A stretch of DNA of 64,000 nucleotides from assembly GCF_008630535.1 (NCBI RefSeq), contig NZ_VWPH01000010.1, positions 1 to 64,000 on the forward strand. The letters are read 5' to 3'. Shown here in pieces: positions 34,551 through 42,015 of the stretch. Numbering within the stretch: the first letter of the stretch is position 1; the number at the start of each line of letters is the position of its first letter. A program made the position numbers and the translations under genes. The stretch is from Saccharopolyspora hirsuta. GTDB taxonomy: Bacteria > Actinomycetota > Actinomycetes > Mycobacteriales > Pseudonocardiaceae. Under the pieces are notes generated by a model. It had not been told where the DNA came from. It worked only from the letters and a program-made list of their open reading frames with translations, and searched no databases.

Positions 34551-35438
34551 TCAGCCTCCCGTGCTCTGCGCCTCCCGGGCGATGCGGGCGAACGCGCGGG
34601 AAGCCGCGCTCTGGTAGGCGCTTTCGCGGCGCAGCAGGCACGCGGTGCGGGTCGGCAGACCGGGGTCCAGCGGGACCGGGTGCAGCTCCGGGTGCTCCCG
34701 GGTGATGGCGTCGGGCAGGACGGTGGCCAGGTCGGCCCGCCGGACGATCTCGATCAGCGCGGTGACCGAGTTCGCCTCCACCGCGACCTGCACCGGCGCC
34801 CGGTGCTCGGCGAAGTAGGCGTCGATGTGGCCGCGGGTGGCGAAATCCGCGCTGAGCAGCGCCATCGGCTGCTCGGCCAGATCCGCCACCGGCAGCGGGC
34901 GCCGTCGGCGGGCCAGCCGGTGGCGCTGGCCGACGACGAGGCTGAGGGACTCGGTCAGCAGCGGGGCGCTGTCGATGCCCGGCAGGTGCCCGCCGCGGAA
35001 GGCCACCCCCAGGTCGAGCTCGTCGGCGAGCAGGGCGGCTTCGATCCGGTCCTGGGTCATCTCCCGCACGTCCAGGCTGATCCCCGGGTGGGCGGCCCGG
35101 AACGCGCCGGTCAGCGGACCGACCAGGTAGGCGGTGAAGGTCGGCGTCACCGCCAGCCGCAGGTGGCCGCGGGTCAGGTCCTGAACGTCGAGGACCGCGC
35201 GCTGACCGGCCGCGAGGTCGCGCAGCACCTCGCGCGCGTGGCGGACGTAGGTCGCACCGGCGTCGGTCAGCCGCACCGAGCGGCCGGTCCGGTCGAGCAG
35301 CTGCGCGCCCAGCGCCTTCTCCAGCTGCTTGACCTGCTGCGACAGCGTCGGCTGCGAGATGTGCAGCTCCTCGGCCGCGCGGGTGAAATTCGCGTGCTCG
35401 GCGACGGCGAGCAGGTAGCGGAGGTGGCGCAGTTCCAC
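34551..35438 (-). CDS. LysR-family regulator (CynR-like) of the cyanate module
   Basis: The product of about 295 residues has an N-terminal HTH (ELRHLRYLLAVAEHANFTR, then ISQPTLSQQVKQLE) and a LysR substrate-binding domain. It is divergent from carbonic anhydrase and cyanase genes, the arrangement of cynR with cynTS in E. coli, so it is probably the cyanate-responsive activator. The start was set at GTG 35438 because family members begin MELRHLRYL; an ATG six codons upstream (35456) is equally possible since neither has a good ribosome-binding site. The short gap of about 120 bp to the carbonic anhydrase start should hold its binding site. Confidence 0.82.
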   Translation of the reverse strand: MELRHLRYLLAVAEHANFTRAAEELHISQPTLSQQVKQLEKALGAQLLDRTGRSVRLTDAGATYVRHAREVLRDLAAGQRAVLDVQDLTRGHLRLAVTPTFTAYLVGPLTGAFRAAHPGISLDVREMTQDRIEAALLADELDLGVAFRGGHLPGIDSAPLLTESLSLVVGQRHRLARRRRPLPVADLAEQPMALLSADFATRGHIDAYFAEHRAPVQVAVEANSVTALIEIVRRADLATVLPDAITREHPELHPVPLDPGLPTRTACLLRRESAYQSAASRAFARIAREAQSTGG

Positions 35439-35558
35439 GGTCACGACAGCAATCATAGATGACAGCGATCGTCTCGATGGGAACTGCGCCTTGGACGCTA
35501 TAGCTCCAGTTCAGGCATGGTCGTGGTGTCGATCCAGTACCTGCGACGAGGAGGGTTC

Positions 35559-36158
35559 ATGCAGCACCTCGCGGACGGCATCCGCCGGTTCCAGCAGGGC
35601 GTCTTCCCCACCAAGGCCGAGCTGTTCGCCCGGCTGGCCACCGCGCACCGGCCCCGCACGCTGTTCATCAGCTGCTCCGACGCCCGCGTGGTCCCCGAGC
35701 TGATCACCCAGCAGGAGCCCGGCGAGCTGTTCGTCATCCGCACCGCGGGCAACCTCGTGCCCGCGCACTCGGGCGGCGCGGACGGCATCGCCGCGAGCAT
35801 CGAGTACGCGCTCGACGTGCTCGGGGTGACCGATGTCGTGGTCTGCGGCCATTCCGCCTGCGGCGCGATGACGGCCCTCGCCGAGCGCCAGGACTTGTCC
35901 GGGCTGCCCACCACCGCAGGCTGGTTGCGCCACGCCGACGCCTCGCTGGCCCGAGCCGCGGCAGCGGGCTGGCACCGGGAGGTCGACGTGCTCGTGCGGC
36001 ACAACGTGCTCGCGCAACTGGCCAACCTGGCGCCCCACCCCGCTGTTGCGCGCGCCGTCGCCAGCGGCCGCGTCGCCCTCCACGGCTGGGTCTTCGACAT
36101 CGCCACCGGCGAAGTCGACGAGCTCAGCGACGACACCGCTCCCGCCCCGGCCGCCTGA
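35559..36158 (+). CDS. cynT: Beta-carbonic anhydrase (CynT-like)
   Basis: The 199-residue product is a beta-class carbonic anhydrase with the zinc ligands in [11 protein letters not shown] (Cys, plus the Asp-Arg dyad, near residue 38) and GHSACGAM (His and Cys, near 98). It interconverts CO2 and bicarbonate. In cyanate modules it supplies the bicarbonate that cyanase consumes and stops CO2 loss. GAGGAGGG precedes the ATG. The cyanase gene follows after 43 bases, so they are co-transcribed. Confidence 0.93.
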   Translation: MQHLADGIRRFQQGVFPTKAELFARLATAHRPRTLFISCSDARVVPELITQQEPGELFVIRTAGNLVPAHSGGADGIAASIEYALDVLGVTDVVVCGHSACGAMTALAERQDLSGLPTTAGWLRHADASLARAAAAGWHREVDVLVRHNVLAQLANLAPHPAVARAVASGRVALHGWVFDIATGEVDELSDDTAPAPAA

Positions 36159-36201
36159 CGGCCGCGACGAGATCTCCGCACCGGAAGAGAGGAAAGAGAA
36201 C

Positions 36202-36672
36202 GTGGCACACGCCCAGTTCGACCCGACCGCCCGCCAGCAGCTCGCCGTCGCGGCGGTCGAGGCCAAGACCCGCAAGGACCTGAGCTGGCAGCAGATCGCC
36301 GAGACCGCCGGTCACTCGGAGGCCTTCGTCACCGCCGCGGTGCTGGGCCAGCACGCGCTGCCCGCCCCCGCCGCCGAGGCCGTGGCCGAGCTGCTGGGAC
36401 TCGGCGAGGACGCGGCACTGCTGCTGCAGACCATCCCGACCCGCGGCTCCATCCCCGGTGGCGTGCCCACCGACCCGACCATCTACCGGTTCTACGAGAT
36501 GCTCCAGGTCTACGGCACGACGCTCAAGGCGCTGGTGCACGAGAAGTTCGGCGACGGCATCATCAGCGCGATCAACTTCCGGCTGGACGTGCAGAAGGTG
36601 GCCGACCCCGAAGGCGGCGAGCGCGCCGTGATCACCCTCGACGGCAAGTACCTGCCGACCAAGCCCTTCTGA
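36202..36672 (+). CDS. cynS: Cyanate hydratase (cyanase)
   Basis: The 156-residue product matches cyanase over its full length: an N-terminal five-helix domain, then the catalytic C-terminal domain with [11 protein letters not shown] (Arg and Glu) and [11 protein letters not shown] (Ser), the three catalytic residues of the family. It converts cyanate and bicarbonate to carbamate and CO2, giving ammonia, as a homodecamer. GTG at 36202 follows GAGAGGAAAGAGAA. The next gene starts ten bases after its stop. Confidence 0.97.
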   Translation: MAHAQFDPTARQQLAVAAVEAKTRKDLSWQQIAETAGHSEAFVTAAVLGQHALPAPAAEAVAELLGLGEDAALLLQTIPTRGSIPGGVPTDPTIYRFYEMLQVYGTTLKALVHEKFGDGIISAINFRLDVQKVADPEGGERAVITLDGKYLPTKPF

Positions 36673-36681
36673 GGAGGCGAC

Positions 36682-37179
36682 GTGGACTTCATCCAGCGCA
36701 CCATCGACCTGGCCCGGCGCAACGTCGCCGAGGGCGGCCGCCCGTTCGCGACCGTCATCGCCAAGGACGGCGAACTCCTGGCCGAGAGCCCCAACCGGGT
36801 GGCGCAGACCGGGGATCCGACCGCGCACGCGGAGATCCTGGCCATCCGGGAGGCCTGCACCAAGCTCGGCACCGAGCACCTCACCGGCACCACGATCCAC
36901 GTGCTGGCCCACCCCTGCCCGATGTGCCTGGGCTCGCTGTACTACTGCAGCCCGGACGAGGTCGTCTTCCTGACCACGCGCGAGGCCTACGAGCCGCACT
37001 ACGTGGACGACCGCAAGTACTTCGAGCTGGACACCTTCTACGCCGAGTTCGCCAAGGACTGGCGCGACCGGCGGCTGCCGATGCGCCACGAGCCCCGCGA
37101 CGCCGCGGTGGAGGTCTACCGGGAGTGGCAGCGGCGCAACGGCGGTGAGCGCCGGGTCGCCGGAGCCCCGACCGCCTGA
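36682..37179 (+). CDS. Nucleoside/cytosine deaminase-family enzyme in cyanate operon
   Basis: The 165-residue product is a zinc deaminase of the CDA/guanine-deaminase fold: HAEILAIREAC (His ligand and catalytic Glu, near 52) and PCPMCLGSLYYC (two Cys ligands, near 83). The FVVFLTTREAYEP-type C-terminal region and FYAEFAKDW are typical of guanine-deaminase-like members. It hydrolytically removes an amino group from a purine, pyrimidine or related base. The GTG start is ten bases after the cyanase stop with GAGGAGG between, so it is part of the cyn operon. Why a deaminase accompanies cyanase is unclear; it may act on a heterocycle whose breakdown yields cyanate. Confidence 0.85.
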   Translation: MDFIQRTIDLARRNVAEGGRPFATVIAKDGELLAESPNRVAQTGDPTAHAEILAIREACTKLGTEHLTGTTIHVLAHPCPMCLGSLYYCSPDEVVFLTTREAYEPHYVDDRKYFELDTFYAEFAKDWRDRRLPMRHEPRDAAVEVYREWQRRNGGERRVAGAPTA

Positions 37180-37182
37180 TCC

Positions 37183-37222
37183 CGGTGGGAAACCGCGCTC
37201 GGCTGCGCGATTCCCCACCGCT
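37183..37222 (+). terminator. Hairpin after cyanate operon
   Basis: CGGTGGGAA and TTCCCCACCG, with inner CGCGC/GCGCG pairs, form an imperfect long stem four bases after the deaminase stop. Confidence 0.5.
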
Positions 37223-37298
37223 CCGGTACCGTCCGCGCAGCCGTCGGCCCTCCCCCGTCGCCGACGGCTGCGCGGACCGCTCAGGAAAGGACTCCCCG

Positions 37299-37886
37299 AT
37301 GCCCGACCGACGACTCCTGCGAGCGGCCACCACCGGCGACCTCGACGAGGTCCGCGCCGCGCTGGCGGCCGGGGCCGACGTCGGAGCCCGCGACGCCCAC
37401 CAGCGCACCCCGCTGCTGCTGGCCGCGCTCAGCGACCACGTCGAGGTCGCCCGCGAGCTCGTCGCGGCCGGTGCCGACCCCGACGCGCAGGACGACCGCC
37501 GCGACAGCGCGTTCCTCGCCACCGGGGTCACCGGCAGCGTCGAGATGCTCCGGGCGCTGCTGCCCGCCGACCCCGACTTCACCGTGACCAACCGGTTCGG
37601 CGGCACCGCGCTCATCCCCGCCTGCGAGCGCGGCCACGTCGACTACGTCCGGGAGGCGGTGCGCACCGGGATCGACGTCGACCACGTCAACGACCTCGGC
37701 TGGACCGGCCTGCTGGAGGCGGTCATCCTCGGCGACGGCACCCGGCCCTACCAGCAGATCGTGCAGATCTTGCTCGACGCCGGGGCGGACCCGGCCATCC
37801 CGGACCGCGACGGGGTCACCGCCCTGCGCCACGCGCAGGACGGCGGGCAGACCGTGATCGCGGACCTGCTGCGCAACGCCTCCTGA
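37299..37886 (+). CDS. Ankyrin-repeat protein
   Basis: The 195-residue product consists almost wholly of ankyrin repeats (LLRAATTGDLDEVRAALAAG, TPLLLAALSDHVEVARELV, and so on), about five to six units, with no signal peptide or other domain. It is presumably a soluble protein-protein interaction module. AGGAAAGG precedes the ATG at 37299. The stand-alone position gives no partner. Confidence 0.88.
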   Translation: MPDRRLLRAATTGDLDEVRAALAAGADVGARDAHQRTPLLLAALSDHVEVARELVAAGADPDAQDDRRDSAFLATGVTGSVEMLRALLPADPDFTVTNRFGGTALIPACERGHVDYVREAVRTGIDVDHVNDLGWTGLLEAVILGDGTRPYQQIVQILLDAGADPAIPDRDGVTALRHAQDGGQTVIADLLRNAS

Positions 37887-37901
37887 CCCGGCGGGCCGCG
37901 G

Positions 37902-38732
37902 TCAGTCGTCGTAGGGGTCGTCGTTGCCCGCCGAGCCGTAGTCGGTGGCCTGGGACGGGTCCACCAGCGCGAAGCGCGCGCCCAGCGGGTCGCGCAGCAC
38001 CGCGCACCGGCCGAGGCTCGAATCGTAGGGGTCCACGCGGATGCGGCCGTGGTGGGCGACCGCGACCCGCACCATCTCGTCGGTGCCCACCTCCTCGTCC
38101 ACCCCGAGGTAGAGCAGCCAGTGCGCGTGGGCGCCCGGGCTGATGTGGTCGCGGATCATGCAGACCCGGGCGAGCACCGAATCCCCGCCCAGGTACCAGA
38201 CCTCGTAGTCGGAGAGGTGCTCGGTGCCGAACTGCTCGCCGGTGTAGCCGAACAGGCCGCCGTAGAAGTGGTCGGCCGCCTGCGCCTTGATGGTGACCAG
38301 CTCCGCCCACACCAGGGTGCCCGGCAGGCCGACGTCGAACTGCCACGCCGCGTCCGGCTCCAGCAGGCCGAACTCGTCGTCGGCCGGGCTGGCCAGCACC
38401 AGCTTGACGCCCAGGCCCGGCACCCGGCTGCGGGGCACCGTGATGCGCCCGCCCAGCTTGCCCGCCGCGGCCGCGGTGGCCGCGCTGTCCGGAGTGGCCA
38501 GGAACAACCGCCACCGCGACCGGCCGTCCGCGGACTCGCGGATGCTGGCCACCGGGAACCCGTCCCGGTGGGCGATCACGTGCCGCCCCTCCCGCGGGTC
38601 GTCGTGCTCCTCGAACTCCCAGCCGAACAGGTTCCCGTAGAACCCGCAGGCCACCGGGATGTCGGTGGTCACCAGCTCGATCCAGCAGGGCATCCCGGCG
38701 GGGATGTCCCAGCGCACCCTCTCGGCGGACAT
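37902..38732 (-). CDS. Double VOC (glyoxalase/bleomycin-resistance fold) protein
   Basis: The 276-residue product has two vicinal-oxygen-chelate modules: PCWIELVTTDIPVACGFYGN starts the first (about residues 14-130) and LVWAELVTIKAQAADHFYGG the second (about 140-260). The repeated E-L-V-T motif and FYG-LFGW spacing are typical of actinobacterial two-domain VOC proteins, often annotated as hydroxylase-like; metal or substrate cannot be assigned. The start was set at 38732 (MSAERVRWD) because family similarity begins there; an in-frame ATG at 38777 exists. Confidence 0.82.
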   Translation of the reverse strand: MSAERVRWDIPAGMPCWIELVTTDIPVACGFYGNLFGWEFEEHDDPREGRHVIAHRDGFPVASIRESADGRSRWRLFLATPDSAATAAAAGKLGGRITVPRSRVPGLGVKLVLASPADDEFGLLEPDAAWQFDVGLPGTLVWAELVTIKAQAADHFYGGLFGYTGEQFGTEHLSDYEVWYLGGDSVLARVCMIRDHISPGAHAHWLLYLGVDEEVGTDEMVRVAVAHHGRIRVDPYDSSLGRCAVLRDPLGARFALVDPSQATDYGSAGNDDPYDD

Positions 38733-39063
38733 GTCCGGCCCCCAGCGCTTCCGGTCAAGATCACCTGTCGGGTTCATTATGCGCCCGGCGCCCGGGGCGT
38801 CATCCCGCCATCGGGGGTCACGATCCGGTCAAACACCCGGACAGAGCAGTGGTTTCGGGGAGGAAGGCGGCGAAGCGGGTGGCCGGGGTGATTGGTCCAC
38901 AGTGGATGTTCGAGCGGGGTGCGGTGATCGCCGTGCGAGGAGTGCCGGGTTCGCCCGCCGGGTGATCGGTGGTGATGGCTACGCGGGTTGGCGAGGAGGG
39001 GTGCCGTTTGGGTTCGGGGCTGGGTTTGGGTTCGAAGCGGCGGGTGGTCGACTTGGGGGTGTT

Positions 39064-39135
39064 GCAATTTCAATCGAAATTACGTCGTTCTCGACGGAAC
39101 CTGCGGTGGCGACGTGGGCAATTTCAATCGAAATT
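39064..39135. repeat. Two AT-rich palindromic repeats, 54-bp spacing
   Basis: GCAATTTCAATCGAAATT occurs at 39064-39081 and 39118-39135. The second copy extends to a perfect 8-bp inverted repeat (GCAATTTC and GAAATTGC around AATC, 39118-39137). They are strikingly AT-rich for this DNA and could be paired protein-binding sites. Confidence 0.85.
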
Positions 39136-39193
39136 GCAATCGTCACCACCCCTCCGACGGCCGTGGTCGTAGTCGCGGTCCGGGAGCGCGGCC

Positions 39194-39301
39194 GTGGTCG
39201 CGGTCGCAGTCGTGGTCGCGGTCGCAGTCGTGGTCGCAGTCGTGGTCGCGGTCGCAGTCGTGGTCGCAGTCGTGGTCGCGGTCGCAGTCGTGGTCGTGGT
39301 C
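39194..39301. repeat. Hexanucleotide satellite, 18 units
   Basis: Eighteen contiguous hexamers of the form GTGGTC, GCGGTC or GCAGTC, in a higher-order pattern ABC ABC AC ABC AC ABC A A, then GTGGCC. All units share G-N-N-GTC. Confidence 0.92.
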
Positions 39302-39479
39302 GTGGCCTGAGTGTGGGCCTGTCTTTTCGGGATGAGTGGGCGACTGGGGGCTGGGCAGGTTCGGGGGGTGGTGTCATGCGATCGGGTGGGGTTGGGGTGC
39401 GTTGTTCCGGGTGGGGCGCAGTTATCGTGGCGGGGGCGTTTTGGGTGAAACGGTTTTTTGGAGCGGTTCGGGGGGTTCG

Positions 39480-40130
39480 GTGGGGTTCGGAGAGCTGTTG
39501 TCGGCGTTGGCCGAGCTGCCTTTGCCGCTGGTCATCGCTGCGGCCGGGGCGCTCGCGCTGGCCGAGTGCACCATCGGGCTCGGGTTCGTCGTGCCCGGGG
39601 AGACCGGTTTGCTGATCGCCGCTTCCGCCATCACCGATGTCGGCGGGTTCCTGGCGATGGTCCTGGTCGTCACCGTTTGCGCCACCGCGGGTGACAGCTT
39701 CGGGTTCTGGTTGGGGCACCGGTACGGGCACCGGTTGCGCGAGACCAAGCTGGTCGGGCGGCTCGGGCGGCAGCACTGGGACCGGGCCGCCGAGCAGCTG
39801 CGCAGGCACGGCGCTGGCGCAGTGTTCGTCGGCCGGTTCCTGCCGGTGCTGCGCACCCTCACCCCGGCCGCGTCGGGCGCCTCCGACCTGCGCTTCCGCC
39901 GCTTCCTGCCCGCGTCGGCCGCCGGGGCCCTGTGCTGGTCCACGCTGCACGTGGGCATCGGGACCGGGGCTGGCGCCTCGGCCCGCTACGTCGAGGACGT
40001 CCTGGGGCAGGCCAGCTGGTTCGTGCTGCTCGCCGTGATCGCGGTGGCCGTCGGCGTGGTGGTGTGGCGGAAGGTCCGAGCTCGCCGCAGCGCGGCGAAG
40101 GAGACGGCCCGGACCTCCCGCGCGGAGTGA
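39480..40130 (+). CDS. DedA-family membrane protein
   Basis: The 216-residue product has the DedA/SNARE-associated core: GFVVPGETGLLIAAS (near 35-50), the amphipathic GRFLPVLRTLTPAASGA (near 118-135) with the conserved Arg residues, and four to five membrane helices. DedA proteins are thought to act as proton-coupled flippases or scramblases for lipid carriers such as undecaprenyl phosphate or phosphatidylethanolamine. GTG at 39480 was chosen because GGGGGG lies four bases ahead and family similarity starts there. It follows the satellite region. Confidence 0.85.
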   Translation: MGFGELLSALAELPLPLVIAAAGALALAECTIGLGFVVPGETGLLIAASAITDVGGFLAMVLVVTVCATAGDSFGFWLGHRYGHRLRETKLVGRLGRQHWDRAAEQLRRHGAGAVFVGRFLPVLRTLTPAASGASDLRFRRFLPASAAGALCWSTLHVGIGTGAGASARYVEDVLGQASWFVLLAVIAVAVGVVVWRKVRARRSAAKETARTSRAE

Positions 40131-40137
40131 CGCGGGC

Positions 40138-41412
40138 TCAGCCGAGGTCCACGACCTGGCCCGCACGCACGACGTGCACCGGGGCGGACAGCACGGACAG
40201 GTCCTGCAGCGGGTCGCCGGAGAGCACGACCGCGTCGCCGCTGAAGCCCGGGGCCAGACGCCCCACCTCTCGCTCCACGCCCAGCAGGCTCGCGGCGGAG
40301 GTCGTCGCGGTGCGGATGGCGTCCAGCGCGGGCAGGCCCGCTTCGTGCATCAGCTGCACCTCGCGGCCGATCGGGTCGACCTCGCCGCCGGAGGAATCGG
40401 TCCCGGCCGCCAGCGGCACGCCCAGCTCGTGGGCGGCCCGCACGGCGTCCTTGAGGATCGGCAGGTAGGTGCGCCCGCGTTCGGCGAGCACCGGGTTCGG
40501 CGAATCGATCATCCCGGCGATCGCGGACAGCGTCGGGGTGAAGAAGGTGTTCCGACGCCGCATCTCGTGCAGGGTGCGCTCGCCGACGAAGACCCCGTGC
40601 TCCAGCGAGCGGATGCCGGCGGTGACCGCGTCGTGGCAGCCCCGCTCGCTGTAGCTGTGGCACAGGACGCCCTTGCCGCGCCGACCCGCCGCGGCGACGA
40701 TCTCAGACAGCTGCTCGTGCGAGTACACCTGGGTCAGCGGGTCCTGCTCCGGCAGCCCGGCCCGCTCGTTGACGCGGGTCTTGATCACGTCGGCGCCCCG
40801 CGCCAGGTTCACCTCGACGACGCGGCGCAGCGCCTCCGGGGAGCGGACGCCGTCGGCCAGGCGGGCCAGCGGGGTGAGCTCGGGGTCGGCGAGGACGGTG
40901 TCGCCGAGGTCCGGGGTGACGAACACGCCCGCCGCCTTCAGCCGCGGTGCCCGCCCGGGCACCTGGCGGGCCAGCTCGCGCACGGCGATGTCCTGGTAGA
41001 AGTTCGTGGACCCGCTGCGGGCGCTGGTGGCTCCCTTGCGGACCGCGTCGCGCGCCTCGGCCGCTGTGTTGAGGTGGATGTGCGCGTCGACCAGCCCCGG
41101 CAGCACCCAACGACCGCGGGCGTCCAGGCGGGCCGCACCGGCGGGCACCTCGACGCGGCCGCGGGCTCCGGCCGCGCGCACGACACCGTCGCGGATCACG
41201 ACCACGCCGTCCTCGACGACCTCACCGGCCGCCGGGTCGAGCAGGGTGCCTCCGTCGATGACCAGGTCCCCGGCCGGAGGGGCGGGGCGCGGGGCGGCTT
41301 CCGCCCGGGGCGCGGTCGCCAGCGCGGTGGTTCCGGCCAGCACCGCGGCCGCGGTGAGCACGCCCCGGCGGGTCAGGTGACTTGCGGGCGGCGGGGCGGG
41401 GTCAACGCACAT
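40138..41412 (-). CDS. Exported amidohydrolase (metal-dependent, TIM-barrel)
   Basis: The 424-residue product starts MCVDPAPPPASHLTRRGVLT, a Tat-like RR motif and hydrophobic stretch ending near PRAEAA, so it is probably secreted. The amidohydrolase superfamily signatures are LPGLVDAHIHL (metal HxH, near 110), VIKTRVNER (Lys region, near 200), LCHSYSERG (His, near 245), LEHGVFV (His, near 265) and AAGTDSSGG (Asp, near 330). It resembles imidazolonepropionase/prolidase-like amidohydrolases that hydrolyse cyclic amides. GGAGCACGCG precedes the ATG. A TTTGGTATACC-type half-operator lies about 33 bases upstream, which links it to the NCS1/racemase/deaminase group. Confidence 0.85.
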   Translation of the reverse strand: MCVDPAPPPASHLTRRGVLTAAAVLAGTTALATAPRAEAAPRPAPPAGDLVIDGGTLLDPAAGEVVEDGVVVIRDGVVRAAGARGRVEVPAGAARLDARGRWVLPGLVDAHIHLNTAAEARDAVRKGATSARSGSTNFYQDIAVRELARQVPGRAPRLKAAGVFVTPDLGDTVLADPELTPLARLADGVRSPEALRRVVEVNLARGADVIKTRVNERAGLPEQDPLTQVYSHEQLSEIVAAAGRRGKGVLCHSYSERGCHDAVTAGIRSLEHGVFVGERTLHEMRRRNTFFTPTLSAIAGMIDSPNPVLAERGRTYLPILKDAVRAAHELGVPLAAGTDSSGGEVDPIGREVQLMHEAGLPALDAIRTATTSAASLLGVEREVGRLAPGFSGDAVVLSGDPLQDLSVLSAPVHVVRAGQVVDLG

Positions 41413-41444
41413 CGCGTGCTCCTTGCTGTTCGATCGTCGGGCTG

Positions 41445-41458
41445 ATCTGTATACCAAA
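41445..41458. promoter_or_regulatory. GntR-type operator half-site A
   Basis: ATCTGTATACCAAA matches the palindrome TTTGGTATACCAAA at 11 of 14 positions, with the right half intact. It lies about 33 bases before the amidohydrolase start. Confidence 0.55.
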
Positions 41459-41520
41459 ACGGGTGGCCGAAGCCCACAGGCGCGACGGGATCCAGGATCA
41501 CACCGTCGACCTGAGGAATA

Positions 41521-41534
41521 TTTGGTATACCGCG
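41521..41534. promoter_or_regulatory. GntR-type operator half-site B
   Basis: TTTGGTATACCGCG matches the same palindrome at 11 of 14 positions with the left half intact. It is about 76 bp from site A. Confidence 0.55.
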
Positions 41535-41870
41535 ACGCGGCGCGCTCCCCACCTGGAACGGGCGGCACACCCGACGACACCTGCCCCGAACTGTGGACAC
41601 CCGGGCGCGCAGCCGTCACCATTCGGAACCGGTCGTCGCCCGCACACTGCCCGGATCGCCCACTCCGAAGGTCGCGAGCTGCTGCTCGCAGGTTCCGGGC
41701 CGAACCCTTGACGAGCCTGGGGAAGCGGTCTAGCGTTTTCGAATCATAAACGTATACTTCCGCATTACGAAATAGAAGTTTCATTCGGTCGCCCCGGCGA
41801 CTCCGCCGCTCCCCCGCACACCGCTGGGCGCCGCGGAGCACCGGCAAGCACCCGTCCACCGGAGAACCCC

Positions 41871-41930
41871 ATGTCCTCATCGAGCACGACCCGGCGCCGC
41901 TCGCGCACGAGGACTCAGTCAGAGCACTGA
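41871..41930 (+). CDS. Candidate 19-residue leader peptide upstream of permease
   Basis: GGAG and six bases precede an ATG frame encoding MSSSSTTRRRSRTRTQSEH, ending 85 bases before the permease ATG. It is rich in Ser, Arg and Thr. It could be a translated leader that modulates the permease, or chance. No homology is claimed. Confidence 0.25.
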   Translation: MSSSSTTRRRSRTRTQSEH

Positions 41931-42015
41931 GCGGGCTCCGCACGCTGCCCCATCCGATGCCCGGCACGAGACAAGGAAGTCGACAGTTGCGCACAGGACA
42001 CCTGGAGGCCGCCAG

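Larger units (their letters stand above)
38733..39479. other. Long low-complexity intergenic region
   Basis: About 750 bp without a supported gene. It contains a perfect TCCACAGTGGA at 38896-38906, two copies of an AT-rich palindrome (39064 and 39118), an 18-unit hexanucleotide satellite (39194-39301) and G/T-rich sequence up to the DedA start. Long open frames here are consequences of the repeats. Confidence 0.6.
41413..42015. promoter_or_regulatory. Divergent regulatory region, amidohydrolase / NCS1 permease
   Basis: A 603-bp gap. It holds two operator-like sites (41445-41458 and 41521-41534), an AT-rich patch (41735-41790) that is the likely permease promoter region, and a 19-codon leader frame (41871-41930). 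The permease leader is thus about 230 bases or more, long enough for post-transcriptional control. Confidence 0.5.

Noticed and set aside
39064..39135. Possible CRISPR array (two similar 18-bp repeats 54 bp apart)
   Set aside because: Only two copies, palindromic rather than typical CRISPR repeats, spacing of 36 bases between them is not repeated, and no cas genes are present.
38659..39615. Open frame with Arg-Gly-Arg-Ser repeats
   Set aside because: The repeats come from the hexanucleotide satellite; no start signal and no conserved domain.
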